DNA from: Triglochin maritima
Lineage: Eukaryota; Streptophyta; Magnoliopsida; Alismatales; Juncaginaceae
NCBI GenBank assembly: GCA_963682175.1
Contig: OY821777.1
Location: forward strand, 141,501 to 205,500
Length of the DNA stretch: 64,000 bases
Direction: 5' to 3'
The notes below the pieces were generated by a model. The model was given only the letters and a program-made list of their open reading frames with translations, made no database searches and was not told the origin of the DNA. Position 1 is the first letter of the stretch, and every line of letters begins with the position of its first letter. Position numbers and translations under genes: made by a program. This document shows, piece by piece, positions 11,270 through 23,300 of this stretch.

Positions 11270-14200
11270 CTAACACACTGAAAATCCTTTAGCAGCATCA
11301 AGTCGTAGTTGTGCTCGATCAAGACTTGGCTTGTGCTTACGTAGGCCGTGCCAATCTCCAAGTTGCTCGCTGTTTTGCAATTCCAGTTTCCTAAGTTGCT
11401 TCCGCAAGTTGACTATATTAACCAGAGGAGCAGTTGTTGGTCGTCCATGAGCACACTGCACCAAAATTTTCCGCTTCATCAGAACTGTTCGGCATAAAAA
11501 AATAAAAATAAAAATGTATAGTTACATTCATTGACCGTTTGATATTTCCTATTCATACATACTACACCCTTCTGAGTGAGCCCTAATAGAATTGAAAACC
11601 TTTTATAACAATGACCCAAGCTGGAGTTGGCTCTTTCTAGTTCAAGTACGGATTAAGCATGGGCGTTTTGCTCTAATAAAAATGCTCTATATAACGTCAT
11701 GTTGGCAGAATATCATATAGCAAAAAAGTATGTACCTGGAAACAGAGTGAGGTTGTCTTTAATTCCTCAAGGATGAGCGAACATTCAGAAGACAGTAACG
11801 AATCTCCAAACATGATTGCACCTTTGTTCAGAAAACAATCCTCAGATCCTTGCAAATTTATATACATCTTGTACTAGTTTGTTGGCCAATAGACATTTTT
11901 ATAGTGAAAAGACTGACATCAAGTCTAAAGTTCCATAAACAAATGATAAATCTAAGAGCAAAAATTAATCTGTGTAAAAAGTATACCTCTACATGCCTTC
12001 TGGTTCAGAACTCGATTAACAGATGGGGGCATTGTTGATGATCCATCTGTCTCAGCAAGCTAAAATATCAAAGTACAGAGGAAATTAAATCCATGCAACA
12101 GCAGAAGCATCCATAAAGGGAGTATACAAATTTCCAGTTTTTAGTTAAAAACAAAAACATGGAAATCACTAAGCCAGGCTACTAATGTTGATATGCAAAA
12201 TCTGTCGAATCTACATCAAAACCAAGAGAAAATGGGACTTCCCTTTTTTTTAATATATTACGTGCTTAAGTAAGAAAAATGCCCACGTTGTCATGTAAGA
12301 TGCCTTTACCCATGCACTAAGACTAGTTATTACCGTGAATTTATAGAGCTCAGTAGTCAGTACCCTCCTGTGTGACTGATAAATGACTATATCCGTGATT
12401 CAAATCCATGGAGGAGATGGGACAGGAAAAACAAACACCGACGTGGAAAAAAATCTGATTACCTGCTCAAGGAATTCCACTAGGTCCGTGTCGGTCAAAT
12501 TAATTCCTAAGATACAAGGAACCTGCAGAAGTAATTGTCAAGAGCATTTAAGATTTGAAGGATACAAGGAGAAGTTTTATAAGTTACACCAACAGCTATT
12601 AAATTGACTTATTCATGAATTTTATAGAGCATCAATGCAAAGGATGCTATCAGAGAACTTGTATTCAGTCAAGCAAGCTACCACAAGTGAAATTGCAGAA
12701 TCCCTTTCCATAACTCTAACAAACCAATAATTTATAATATTTCAGACATCAAGCATGGCTGTGACATACTAATATGTCAGGTATAGATACGATCAAGATA
12801 TATATAAACCTATGAATGTTGGCCACTTACAGTAATAAGAGTGACAACACATGGTCGGCTCTTTAGAATGCTCATATTCCTGCAAGAAAATATATAAACA
12901 AAACGAGAGATTAGACTTAGAGGTAAAACATAGAATAGTACAGCATGCCCTAAAGTTACAAAAAGGCTAAGAAAATAGGATTGAACGACATTGTTGTAAA
13001 ATTCAAAAAGCCAATACGACAGATGATGTTGACAGAGTGAGCAATACATTGAATATGATTCTGAACATTGAATATGTATGTTGCATGTCCAACCCCATTT
13101 CTGTATTTGCTCTTGGTAGTTCTGGAGCAATTGTAATCCCATTTCAGGAAGCACCTGAAGACACAAATTTCTTATTACTCATACGACACTGCACAAGCAA
13201 TCAGTAATTATAATAGAAGAGTTGCAGACTAGCATATCTTAAAGTACACTTCACTCCAAATCCTCTAAATAGGCTCCCACCTCGGGCAGGGTTAGGCATA
13301 CTAGCATCTCTATCATGTAAAAACATAATTACCAGCTCCTTCTCTGATTCCAGACGAGTAACTGTGTTTCCTTCACCGGACAAAACCTACAGATTGATGA
13401 TAGTTATGTTGTAGGACATAACAGAAATTAAAATAGTAGAAGCATGGTGCCTGGGGCTAGACCTTCTGACGTAGATCTTCCAAACGAATTCTTTCGTCCG
13501 CAGCATGCTACAAATAATAGTGTACAACGTCATAAATCATAGGGTCATACAGTTTTACTGATAGTTCGACCACCCTCACAGGACTAATGAGATAGTGACA
13601 CTGACACGGAACAATTTACAGAAGCAGTATGAAACTGTTAGTAAGACAATCTTAAGAAAGACAAAAATATGTTCTATTAGTATTCTCATCCCACACGTCT
13701 CCAAGGCAAAGTACAGAAACATATGTAAATACTATTAATGATCAGGTTTCGTATTCAGAGCCGATTTTAAATGATTAAAGATGCTGACCTGATCAAGAAC
13801 CGCAAGAACCCCACCTGCTACAATTGGAATAAATTTTTTATCTAGCTGTAGAAGAACCTTGGCATCCTCAAGCGAGTCTCTACTAATAGACTGGGGTTCC
13901 AAAAAAGTACCAGCAAGATTTAATATACCAGAAGAAACATCCAGTACATTATCATTGTCTTCAGAAATCTGATGTGGCCTCTCCCACCCCTTGAACAAGA
14001 AGACAATCAAATATAATCAGAAAAGGTCATATTAATAAAATCAGTTCAAGCAGTTGTATCTTTTACAGCTTCCATACGGAAAGCCAGGCTAACTACACTT
14101 AACTGTAGACTGTGGTTCTCCATTTCTCCATTTGGATATCTTGCTTTCTAAATCATTTAATTTGTCTGTAACACAGTTCAAAAGAATAAACATATGTTAC

Positions 14201-17200
14201 ATAGATTGACGTCTTAACTCTAACTTTAAAGAAAAATAAGTCAATTTTCTTGCCTTCAAATAGATCTTCGTGGAGAACCTGAGAATCCCTATCCTTATTA
14301 ATCCCTTTCCTGTGACAACTTCATTCATTTGCATGGACATGAGTCATTACATATTCAAGAAGAAAACAGACCTAAACATGGAAAGAGAAAATATGGTTCT
14401 TTGATTTGAAATAACATATCATCACCTAGGGAGCGGGGAGAACACATGATCCTGTGGCATATCTGGTTCAGAATCTTGCGACAGACCACAAGGTGGTGAG
14501 AACCCCTCAAGTGCAAATCTGGTATCTACAGTATAAATTTGTGGTGTTGGCAGCAGTTATAGAAAGGGATGATAAAGATTTATCATGTTAACTGAACCTG
14601 TTGTGGTGTGATGGCCAGTCACTCGTGAATATTGTTTGTCTGCTTCTTTGCTTGATTCAACGCTTGGATAATGATATGTCATGGAAAATTTGCTCTTCCG
14701 CTTATAAAATGGAGGGGCTGATTGCCCTCTTCTTGACATTTCCTTGGAAGAAGTGTGAGATTGCTGCGTCCTGACTCGCTGAGGTAAGTTACGGTCTAAA
14801 CTGTAGTTGTGATCTACTGTAGAAGGGTCAAAATATGAAGGGAACATTTCACCATTTAGATCTGAAGGTGTTTGAGCTGATGGGAACATATCTGTTTTAT
14901 AAGGGGTAGAGAATAGATTACTGTCAGATTTTAAGTTTCTCGTATTAGAAATGAAATCTTCACAAAATCTACCATGATTTTTTATTAAGAACTCCTCAGG
15001 TTCTCCAATGCTGAAAAGGTCAGAACAGGAATTCATACGAGCCAATAAAGCACCACTGAATGTGCATGTATCCAGAGAATCATCGATTCCACATGAGAAA
15101 TCTAACACCCGAGAATTTCGAACACTTGAGTCTGGAAAATGTGGAGATTGACAACACCAATCTGAATCTATCAACTGATGATCAAAACCATCAGCATGAT
15201 GGTTACTGCAATTCATGGTACCCATATCTTTTACCCCGTGGAGGTCCATTTCTTGTGGAGAACAGGACTCCACGAAACCACTTGAAAAACAATCTAATTC
15301 TTCCTTGGTTTGGCATTTTCTCATCATGAAGGAAGGTTTGTAGGTTGCAACTTTATCCCTGCAAGGTGCAACCTTTTCCTTGTAACGGGTACCATTGTCA
15401 GAAATACCTCTATAGTAAGAATTCTCAGCAGCATCTGCAACATTACAAGAGAATAAATTTTTAATCAGGTTACCATGCTTCTCTTCAAATTCTTCATGGT
15501 TTTTGAAGCGTGATGAAGACGAACGACTTGGTTCAGCGACTGGAGTGCAACTACCAAACATTTCTTTTCTTACACCTTTGGAGCATCTAGACAGAAATGG
15601 AATTTCCATATTGTAACCACTGTCATGAGTTTGGTATGACCCACTCCTTTTCCCTGAATCTTCTATTGAAATTCTATGAACTCCAGTAGAGTTGCTCTCC
15701 TCTGTTGACCACAAACAGTAATCGTTCCTACGACCTACCGTATTATAATTTGACCCCAGAAAATCTCCTGAGAAAGGGTCTTTCTCAGTTTCTTGTATTT
15801 TACTTGTAAAGCAATTCTGAAAGGACATGTCTTCGTCCAGGAAAAGAAAGGCATCCGGTACATCATAAACTGCAATATCATGGGAAAGGTCCTCATCTTG
15901 ATGGTCAGAGGACTTCTTTTGCTGATATGACTTGAGATTGCTATTTCTCTTCAATACCGTGTCTGAATTCCTTCTACCAACACTAACAATGTATTCTGAT
16001 TGAATTTCCAGTGGACTGCACAAAGAGGGCTCACAGACTGAAGTTTGATAAGGTTTCCTACTCTTCACTTGAGGTTTTTCAACAGCAAGCACTGTGACTA
16101 GATCAGAAAATGTGTTAGGAGAAAGAATCCAAAGAACCAATAGGACTAAGAGAATAAAGACGAAGTGTATTTCATAAGTGACATTTTAATAAAAAATCTA
16201 CCTTCTGTGATGACATCTATTATTCCATGTAATAGTGATACAATTAAACGAGAAGATAAGAATATCATAGGATCTAAAACAAATCAGACGAAAACCAATT
16301 ATCAGAGGCAATTTTACCTTCTTCGTTAACTGTATGAACAGGAATATCCCTAATGTAGTTTAGTTCTTCTGTATATAAAAACCATGAGGGATCTCAAAAT
16401 AATAATAATAATAATAATCAAACAAAGAGGGTCGTCATGCAGCAAGACCATATACCATCAGATACAGAAACTGAAGTTTGTCTCCAAAAGTTCCTGACAG
16501 CCTGCTTGATAAAGGATAAGACAGAAGGCCAATCCTGAAAAGAGTAAAAAGTACAAACTAAGTCTTCAAGAAGGATCAATGACAGCTTTATGATATCAAA
16601 CTAAATGAGTGACGAAATTACATTGTAGAATTTATTGAGTTTCCTGAAGAACACATAATGCATGGAAATGCAGATGTCAAATAAAGTTATATGCACATTC
16701 TTATTCCATCTTAAGATTTACCTATTATTTAATATTTTGAGAGATATGACAAACCACAAGCATATGATCACTATTTGAATATCAAATGTTTAAAATTTAG
16801 AATGATTTTCTGATTAGATTTCTTTGGATCAACAAGTTGGTAGAAAATTAAAAACAAAACACCAAAGGCACCTTAAACTCTGCTGCGGTCTTCAAAGGCT
16901 CAATAGTCAGATCATAAGTAGACATAGGACACATCAGTTTCAACATGTATGCCGCACATCCTAATACTTTGTGTCTTTTTGCATTTCGAAATTCAGGACC
17001 TCCCTTCTCAGAATAATATAGGTGGTCCATGGCTAGACTGTCAATTAGTTTGTGAATGGGGCCTTTGTTAACAAACCTTGAATTGATGTCTGAAAACTGT
17101 GAAGGTCACAAAATAGATGCCTGCTAGCTTTAAAAATATGTAGTATAGTGGAAGATGCAGCGAGCAAGGATACAGAGGCACTGGAAAGCCTGTGATGCAT

Positions 17201-19707
17201 TCAAAAGTATTTATTTAAAAACAAGAAAAACATACATATCATGGTAGAACCGTTCAAATGTTGGAAAAAGGAATTGTGATGAAAATACCTTCAGGAACAA
17301 AGTATCACTTGGCCTAGATAAGTATCCAGAGAGCTTATATACTTGACCAGAAACATTTATTTCGTGAAGAGAACTAGAAACCTCATTCCCGAAAGAGCTT
17401 GATATCAGAGTCAAAGGAGACGGAGCAGGAAACGTATAGAGCATTTTGCTACCACTGCGTCAAAATGTGATTGTTTAGTTTATGAATCATCAACTTCAAA
17501 TTTGTTACAAGAAAAGGTGAAAAGCTTACTTTTCAACGTCAATACAAGTGAATGAAACATGAGGGTGAACCAAGGCAATACGAGTAATACATTTCTTCAC
17601 AGAACACAACACTTTCTTAGGACTTCCTCCACAGCAAGATTAAAAAAAACATTAGATAAACATGCACAAGGCACAACAATAAATATGAAGAATATGTCTA
17701 GAACAGAAAAGGCATCAAGTAAACGCAGCTATGATATTATGTAAAATGTTGGAACCTGGATTTCATTGATCTTCTACGCACAGCTTGGTTGTAAAATAAA
17801 TCCCGCACAACAACTGCAACAGTTTAGGTTAGAGATTTGCCATAAAGACAGTATTAGAACTTACAAATTAAGCTACCCATTATTTTAAAAGTCATCATAG
17901 GCTACCTAGTCTGTAGTATGAAAACTTCCATCTTATAACCAAACTGATAGCTTGACTTAACTTATAAAAATCTAAATATCAGGTGAAGAGGCCTTACAAT
18001 GGATATACAAAGAAATAAATTTTAAATTAGGCAAAAACCACAAAAAATTAAATTTTGCAATATATTCTTTTGGAAATAAGAACTCGTACATAAAGAGAAA
18101 AGGCATAACATCTCCCCTGAAATCATTATTTTATATTACTCTAGAATTAATTTTTTTAATTAAGAAAATTGTTCTAATACTAAGGGTAAGGGACAATAAA
18201 CAATACCAAATAAAGGAATTGCATGTGTGATAAGAAATTGGAAATACCTGTAGTACCGGTGTCCTTTTTACAATCATCAATGCCAAGAAATAAGCATTTC
18301 CATCCCTGAAATAAGAGAATACCTTAGTTTAAATCGTGAACCATGAAACTCAAAAAAGGGATAAAGAGAAGCTAACTAACTTTGATGATTTTGTGGTACC
18401 CATTTGGTTTCCCACGAGCTTTTGTTAAGATTTCCAAAATAGAAATATCAGAGAGTGAACCTAATGTCTCTCCCCTATAGCCCATAATTTCATTGTCAAC
18501 GTCTCCATCAGCTGGATAGTGAATCTTGGATGTTGCTAATAAGATGAATGAAAACATTAGGAATAGATCTATCAGTGTTCTTTAATCTGAATAGGTAAAT
18601 ACATAATAAATAAGCAGGGATATTATATGTATGACATATAAATATACAAGCAATAAGCAAGAATGATAAGTATAATACTTGAGTCCCATGGTAATTATGC
18701 AGCCCAGAGCGTGGGACAAACATCATGTCATTCAGACGGCTATAATCTATTACTTGAAGTTGACAACTAGTTGAACATCAGGTCAAAGTGATGCCCAAAG
18801 ACGACAAGTATATAGTTAGACAACATCTGCAAAAAAAGTGATTCTTTTCCAGCACCAACGCATTTAAGGAAATGAGTTGCGATGCCATTATCAATGACAA
18901 GACAAATATTGACTAAAAGCCGTTGATGTTAGATGTTAATACTTTTATGCTAATGTAGGTGTAATTGCCATGGCATTTATACTTGAAGGACATTATATAT
19001 AACTTAAAGTGGTATAACACAATATCAGAGGGATGAAATAAATCAACAACGATAAAATAACTCAATATATGAGTCCATGAGATGGGATGTTTCATGTTTA
19101 CCAACCTAGCTTCTCTCCCAAAAGTACAAGTCCTTCTCGGCTTATTCCGCATCCTGTATGCAATTTAAAAGGGGGATCAGGATGCGACTTAACAAAAACA
19201 ATATATTGAACAGAAATAGCATGAAGGAAGATAAAATAAACACCCACCATCATCCTCTACTTTAACATAACATCCTTCCACACTTATTGAAATGCAAACC
19301 TGAAAGGCATAGTTTCAAAGAGTGTGAAGTAGAAAAATTGTGGAAAGAATGAAAGTAAGATGAATCGTAAAATTAAAAATAAGGGAGATGTTGGAGTTCA
19401 TTACAACGGGTCGGGGACTTAACAAGAAAAATAATAATGATAAATACTGCAAAAGAATGCATGAGTAGCATTAACGTGGGTAGTGTGGTTTTACATGTGG
19501 CAAAATATATATAGCGTAAAAGGGAAAGACATGTAAAATGTGGGTGGAGAGTTGAGTGATTGAGAACGAGATGATGACCTTGGCAGCACCAGCATCCAAG
19601 CTGTTAAATGTCAACTCTTCAACGACTCTAGACAAATCAAACAAAATTACGGTTGAGCGTAATGAGGTGCAAACCGTGGCAGGCAAGCGCTTGATCATAC
19701 TCTTCAT
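11270..19707 (-). CDS. MLH3: MLH3, MutL-homologue mismatch-repair / meiotic crossover protein
   Basis: MLH3 partners MLH1 as an endonuclease that resolves meiotic recombination intermediates. Twenty-four exons, listed from the start leftwards: 19707-19579, 19299-19248, 19153-19106, 18535-18381, 18305-18248, 17813-17756, 17622-17530, 17454-17289, 17096-16872, 16534-16456, 16368-16318, 16091-14598, 14525-14426, 14309-14254, 14165-14104, 13989-13789, 13507-13463, 13386-13333, 13154-13048, 12879-12831, 12522-12463, 12059-11987, 11821-11736, 11455-11270. The sum is 3687 nt, 1228 aa, all phases consistent. The ATPase domain shows ELTFNSLDAGA, DDGCGIS, YRGETLGSLSDIS (usually FRGEALASI) and GTTVVVRDLFYNQ. 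The 1.5-kb exon is the variable linker. The C-terminal nuclease domain keeps DQHAADERIRLE (DQHA-x2-E-x4-E), KACRGAIMFGD and CAHGRPTTAPLV. One intron has a GC donor. Looks intact and functional. Confidence 0.95.
14166..14253 (-). other. GC-AG intron of MLH3 (intron 14)
   Basis: The exon ends GAAG and the intron begins GCAAGAAAA on the minus strand (donor GC at 14252-14253). The acceptor TTACAG lies before 14165. The phase-1 join gives GAC and keeps the frame between FEG and DKLNDLESK; no GT donor nearby would do so. Confidence 0.8.
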
Positions 19708-19871
19708 TCTGGATCTGTCCTGGGAAGAACAAAGCAACGATGAAACACAAACTGACAAGGGCTGGAAATGGTGAAAATACCAACGAAAACCCAATCATAA
19801 AACCCCAAAACGGAACCATAAATTGGAAGAAGACGACGAGACAGATGCGTGTGATGGTGGTTGGCGGTGGA

Positions 19872-19915
<44 letters not shown>

Positions 19916-20346
19916 ACCTGACCGGACCTGACCGGAGGTTGTTGGGCGGCCGCGTCGATGGTTGCTTTTCTTCTTGAAAAAAGAAAGAAGAAAAAAACCG
20001 TCGACGACGCCTTTAGAGTCTGTTTTGAGGTTCCCAAAAGGATACTAATAATAATAATATGTACAAAACTATCCTCGGTCTGATCTCGGCAGAATCCATC
20101 GGAATCCGACGCTCCACATTTGCCCTTCAACCACACCACCCAGGGGTAATTTCGTCATCTCCCCAACCACTACCACGGACACAGACACAGACGCGAGAAA
20201 TAATAATACATTTCTCTCCTTTTCTCATCTCGCGTCCCACCACCTCCTTCGCCGGATATTCCCCCTGGATCCGTCCACCGGAGCCACGATCTCGCTGTGA
20301 TGACCGAGGGTTTTTGGTTCTGATCCTGTTGGACGGTGGTTTTATT
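19708..20346. promoter_or_regulatory. Shared divergent promoter region of MLH3 and EH1
   Basis: The start codons of MLH3 (-) and EH1 (+) are 639 bp apart and point away from each other, so both promoters and 5' UTRs must fit here. It contains a GA microsatellite (about 19874-19910) on the MLH3 side, the imperfect direct repeat ACCTGACCTGACCGG, a TAATAATAATAATATG run near 20046 and a CT/CA-rich leader before the EH1 start. Confidence 0.6.
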
Positions 20347-23300
20347 ATGGCTGCGAGACCAGTGCAAGCTCCGACCGCGGAGCAATTCGAGTCTTACTTC
20401 CAAACAGCAGATCTGGACAGGGATGGGAAGATCAGCGGGGCCGAGGCCGTTGCCTTCTTCCAGGGAGCCAATTTGCCCAAACAGGTCCTCGCACAGGTAA
20501 GTACGCCCATACCATTAGGGTGACTCTTTTTTCTTTTTTTTTGCTTTAATTTCCTCTCTTTTTGTTAATTGAGGTTGAACTTTGCAAATTACGGTCTAAT
20601 ATCACTCGCTGTTCACGTGGTTTAGCATTCATAATTAATTCCGCAATAAATAGTTTGGGCAAAGAATTTCATCCCAAATTGCACATAAAGACTACTTCTT
20701 TGGATTCACTTTGAAACAAATGTTTATTGGCTCTGTTGAGAGCTTGTTTGTTATAGTTATTATGGGCTCAACTCTTACTTTAGAGTTTCATTCCTTGGAA
20801 TGCTGTATTCTTTCACTGATAAGCATCATGAGCTTTGCATGATATGGTTTTTTAACGGATCGTAATTCCATATTTTTCATTGTACTTTCTAACCATGTGC
20901 ATTCTACACGCTAGATCTGGATGCACTGTGATCAGAAGAACACTGGCTTTCTTGGCCGTGCCGAGTTCTACAATGCACTCAGACTTGTCACTGTAGCTCA
21001 GAGTGGGAGAGGACTCACCAAGGAGATTGTCAAGGCTGCTTTAGAAGGTCCAGCAGCAGCTAAAATTCCACCGCCCAGAATAAATCCCATAGCGTCTCTT
21101 GCTCCCCTCGTCAATCCCATGCCTACTGCAAGACCTGTTTCCAATTCCATGCTGCCATCGTCTGCTCCTGCGGGTGCTCTTCCGGCGGCTCCTCCTCCTC
21201 AGAGCTTCACCTCTTCCGGGCTGCACCAGTTTCAAAATCCTGGTATGAACATGCCAATTCCAGCAGACCTCTCGGGGTCTTTCCAAGCCACACCCGCTTC
21301 ATCATCACTTCAAATGCAGACTGCCAGTCAAGGGATTCCAGGTGGTGCTGTGAATGTAGGATCGCAGATTGCTAGCCCAACTGTCCCGAACATTTCAAAT
21401 CCAATTACAAGTGGTCCTCCTGTATCGGATCAATTTGGACTTGGTTTACCACCTTCTACTGCTGCTTCAGCAAATCCTGGACCACAATTAACGCCGGCCT
21501 ACTCAGCCTCATTACCTCCCAAACCAGCAGGGCCTGTGGTATCATCATCACAACCAGCTGACAAGGATTTGAAAGCACTAGTTGTCTCTGGTAATGGTTT
21601 TTCTTCAGGTTCATTTTTTGGAGGTGACACTTTCTCTGTTGGCCAGCCAAAGAAGGATGACTTCTCATTTTCTACAAGCACAACCTCTACTGCTTCTACC
21701 ACTGCTCTCACAACAACTGGCTCCCAAGCACCAGCTAAGCTGGTTCAGGTCAATAATTTCACAAGCATGGCACCAACAACTACAGGTGGCCTTCCACCTA
21801 AGGGAAACCAATCACTGTATACACAAAATCAGCAGGTTTCCACCCGAAGCATTTCAGGACCAAATTTTAGTGCTGGAACAGCAGCTCGAGGGCCCAATGC
21901 AGCTCAGCCTCAGTGGCCTAAAATGTCCCGTTCAGATGTGCAGAAGTATGGCAAGGTATTTGTTGCAGTGGATAAAGATAGGGATGGAAAGATAACAGGA
22001 GAAGAGGCTCGAAATCTTTTCATGAGTTGGAGACTTCCAAGAGGTAACTAATTCTCCCTCAATAAGAGTCTGATGTATTTTGTCAATCCTCAAGAATTTT
22101 ATTCTAGAAACTTTGTACTCTCCACTCTGTAGCACAAGTACCTAGGCAAAATTTACCAAGGTTTCATCATTGGTTTGGTGATATCAGTATATATTTCAAG
22201 AAGTCAATGTTCAGGCATTGGATTGCTTTTTTATTGGCCAACTTTCGATATTAGAAACATGAAGTAACATTCCTAAGTCGAACATAGTGGAACTTGTCAG
22301 CAACTTTGATTTCGTGTTCACTTGATTGTTTTGTGTAACCTTTTAGCTCTGCTCAACTTATGATTTGTAAGCATGTCGTTCCATTAATGATTAAGGAAAC
22401 TTCCTTTTCCTTGGAATCAGAAATCTTAAAGCAGGTGTGGGACTTATCAGATCAGGATAATGATAGTATGCTTTCATTGAGAGAGTTCTGCATTGCCCTG
22501 TACTTAATGGAGCGGTACAGAGAAGGACGTCCTCTTCCGGTCGTGCTTCCAAACAGCCTACTGTTTGATGAAACCCTGTTGCAAGCCACAGGCCAACCTT
22601 CACCTGGTGTAGCCTGGCAGGGGCCGCCAAGTCCTGGTATGATTTGGTCCTGTAAATTTTTTCATTCATTTAGCAATGATACCCCTATACAACAACAAAA
22701 ACAAAGTCTTTAATCCCAAACTTTTCGGGGTAGTCTAGCAATGATACCCCTATACATCCTTTTAATTTTCATTTTGCGGATGATAGGTTATCCTTACCAA
22801 CGGATCCCTGTGGCAAGTCCTGTCATGCCATCAACAGGCAATGTAATGCCAACCACAAGCCCTGCAATGCTGCCTTTACCCACTTCAAAGCCACCACAAC
22901 AACCTCAGATGCCTCAGAGTGATGGTCCAACCCAGCCCGTCCCACAAAAGTCAGTTGTGCCAGCACTAGAGAAACACCTTGTGGACCAGCTCAGCAATGA
23001 GGAGCAAAGTTCACTAAATTTAAAGTTCAAAGATGCATCAGATGCTGACAAGAAGGTACGCCAAATATCATAACTCTCGTGTTATGAAATTCTAGCACAA
23101 ATTTTGAGTTGGCATATGTCTTGCCCTTTCGCTAAGTTGGCGTGTTTATTCAAAATGTTAAATGTCAACACCAAGTCACCAATGTTGCTCCAATTTGTCA
23201 AAAGGGGCATCTCCGCCCGGGAGTGAGGCGGGGTGTCAAAAAGGGCTTACCACTAAGGAAGAGGTTGTTTCCAATTGTCCCTTCATTTGAAACGCCACGG

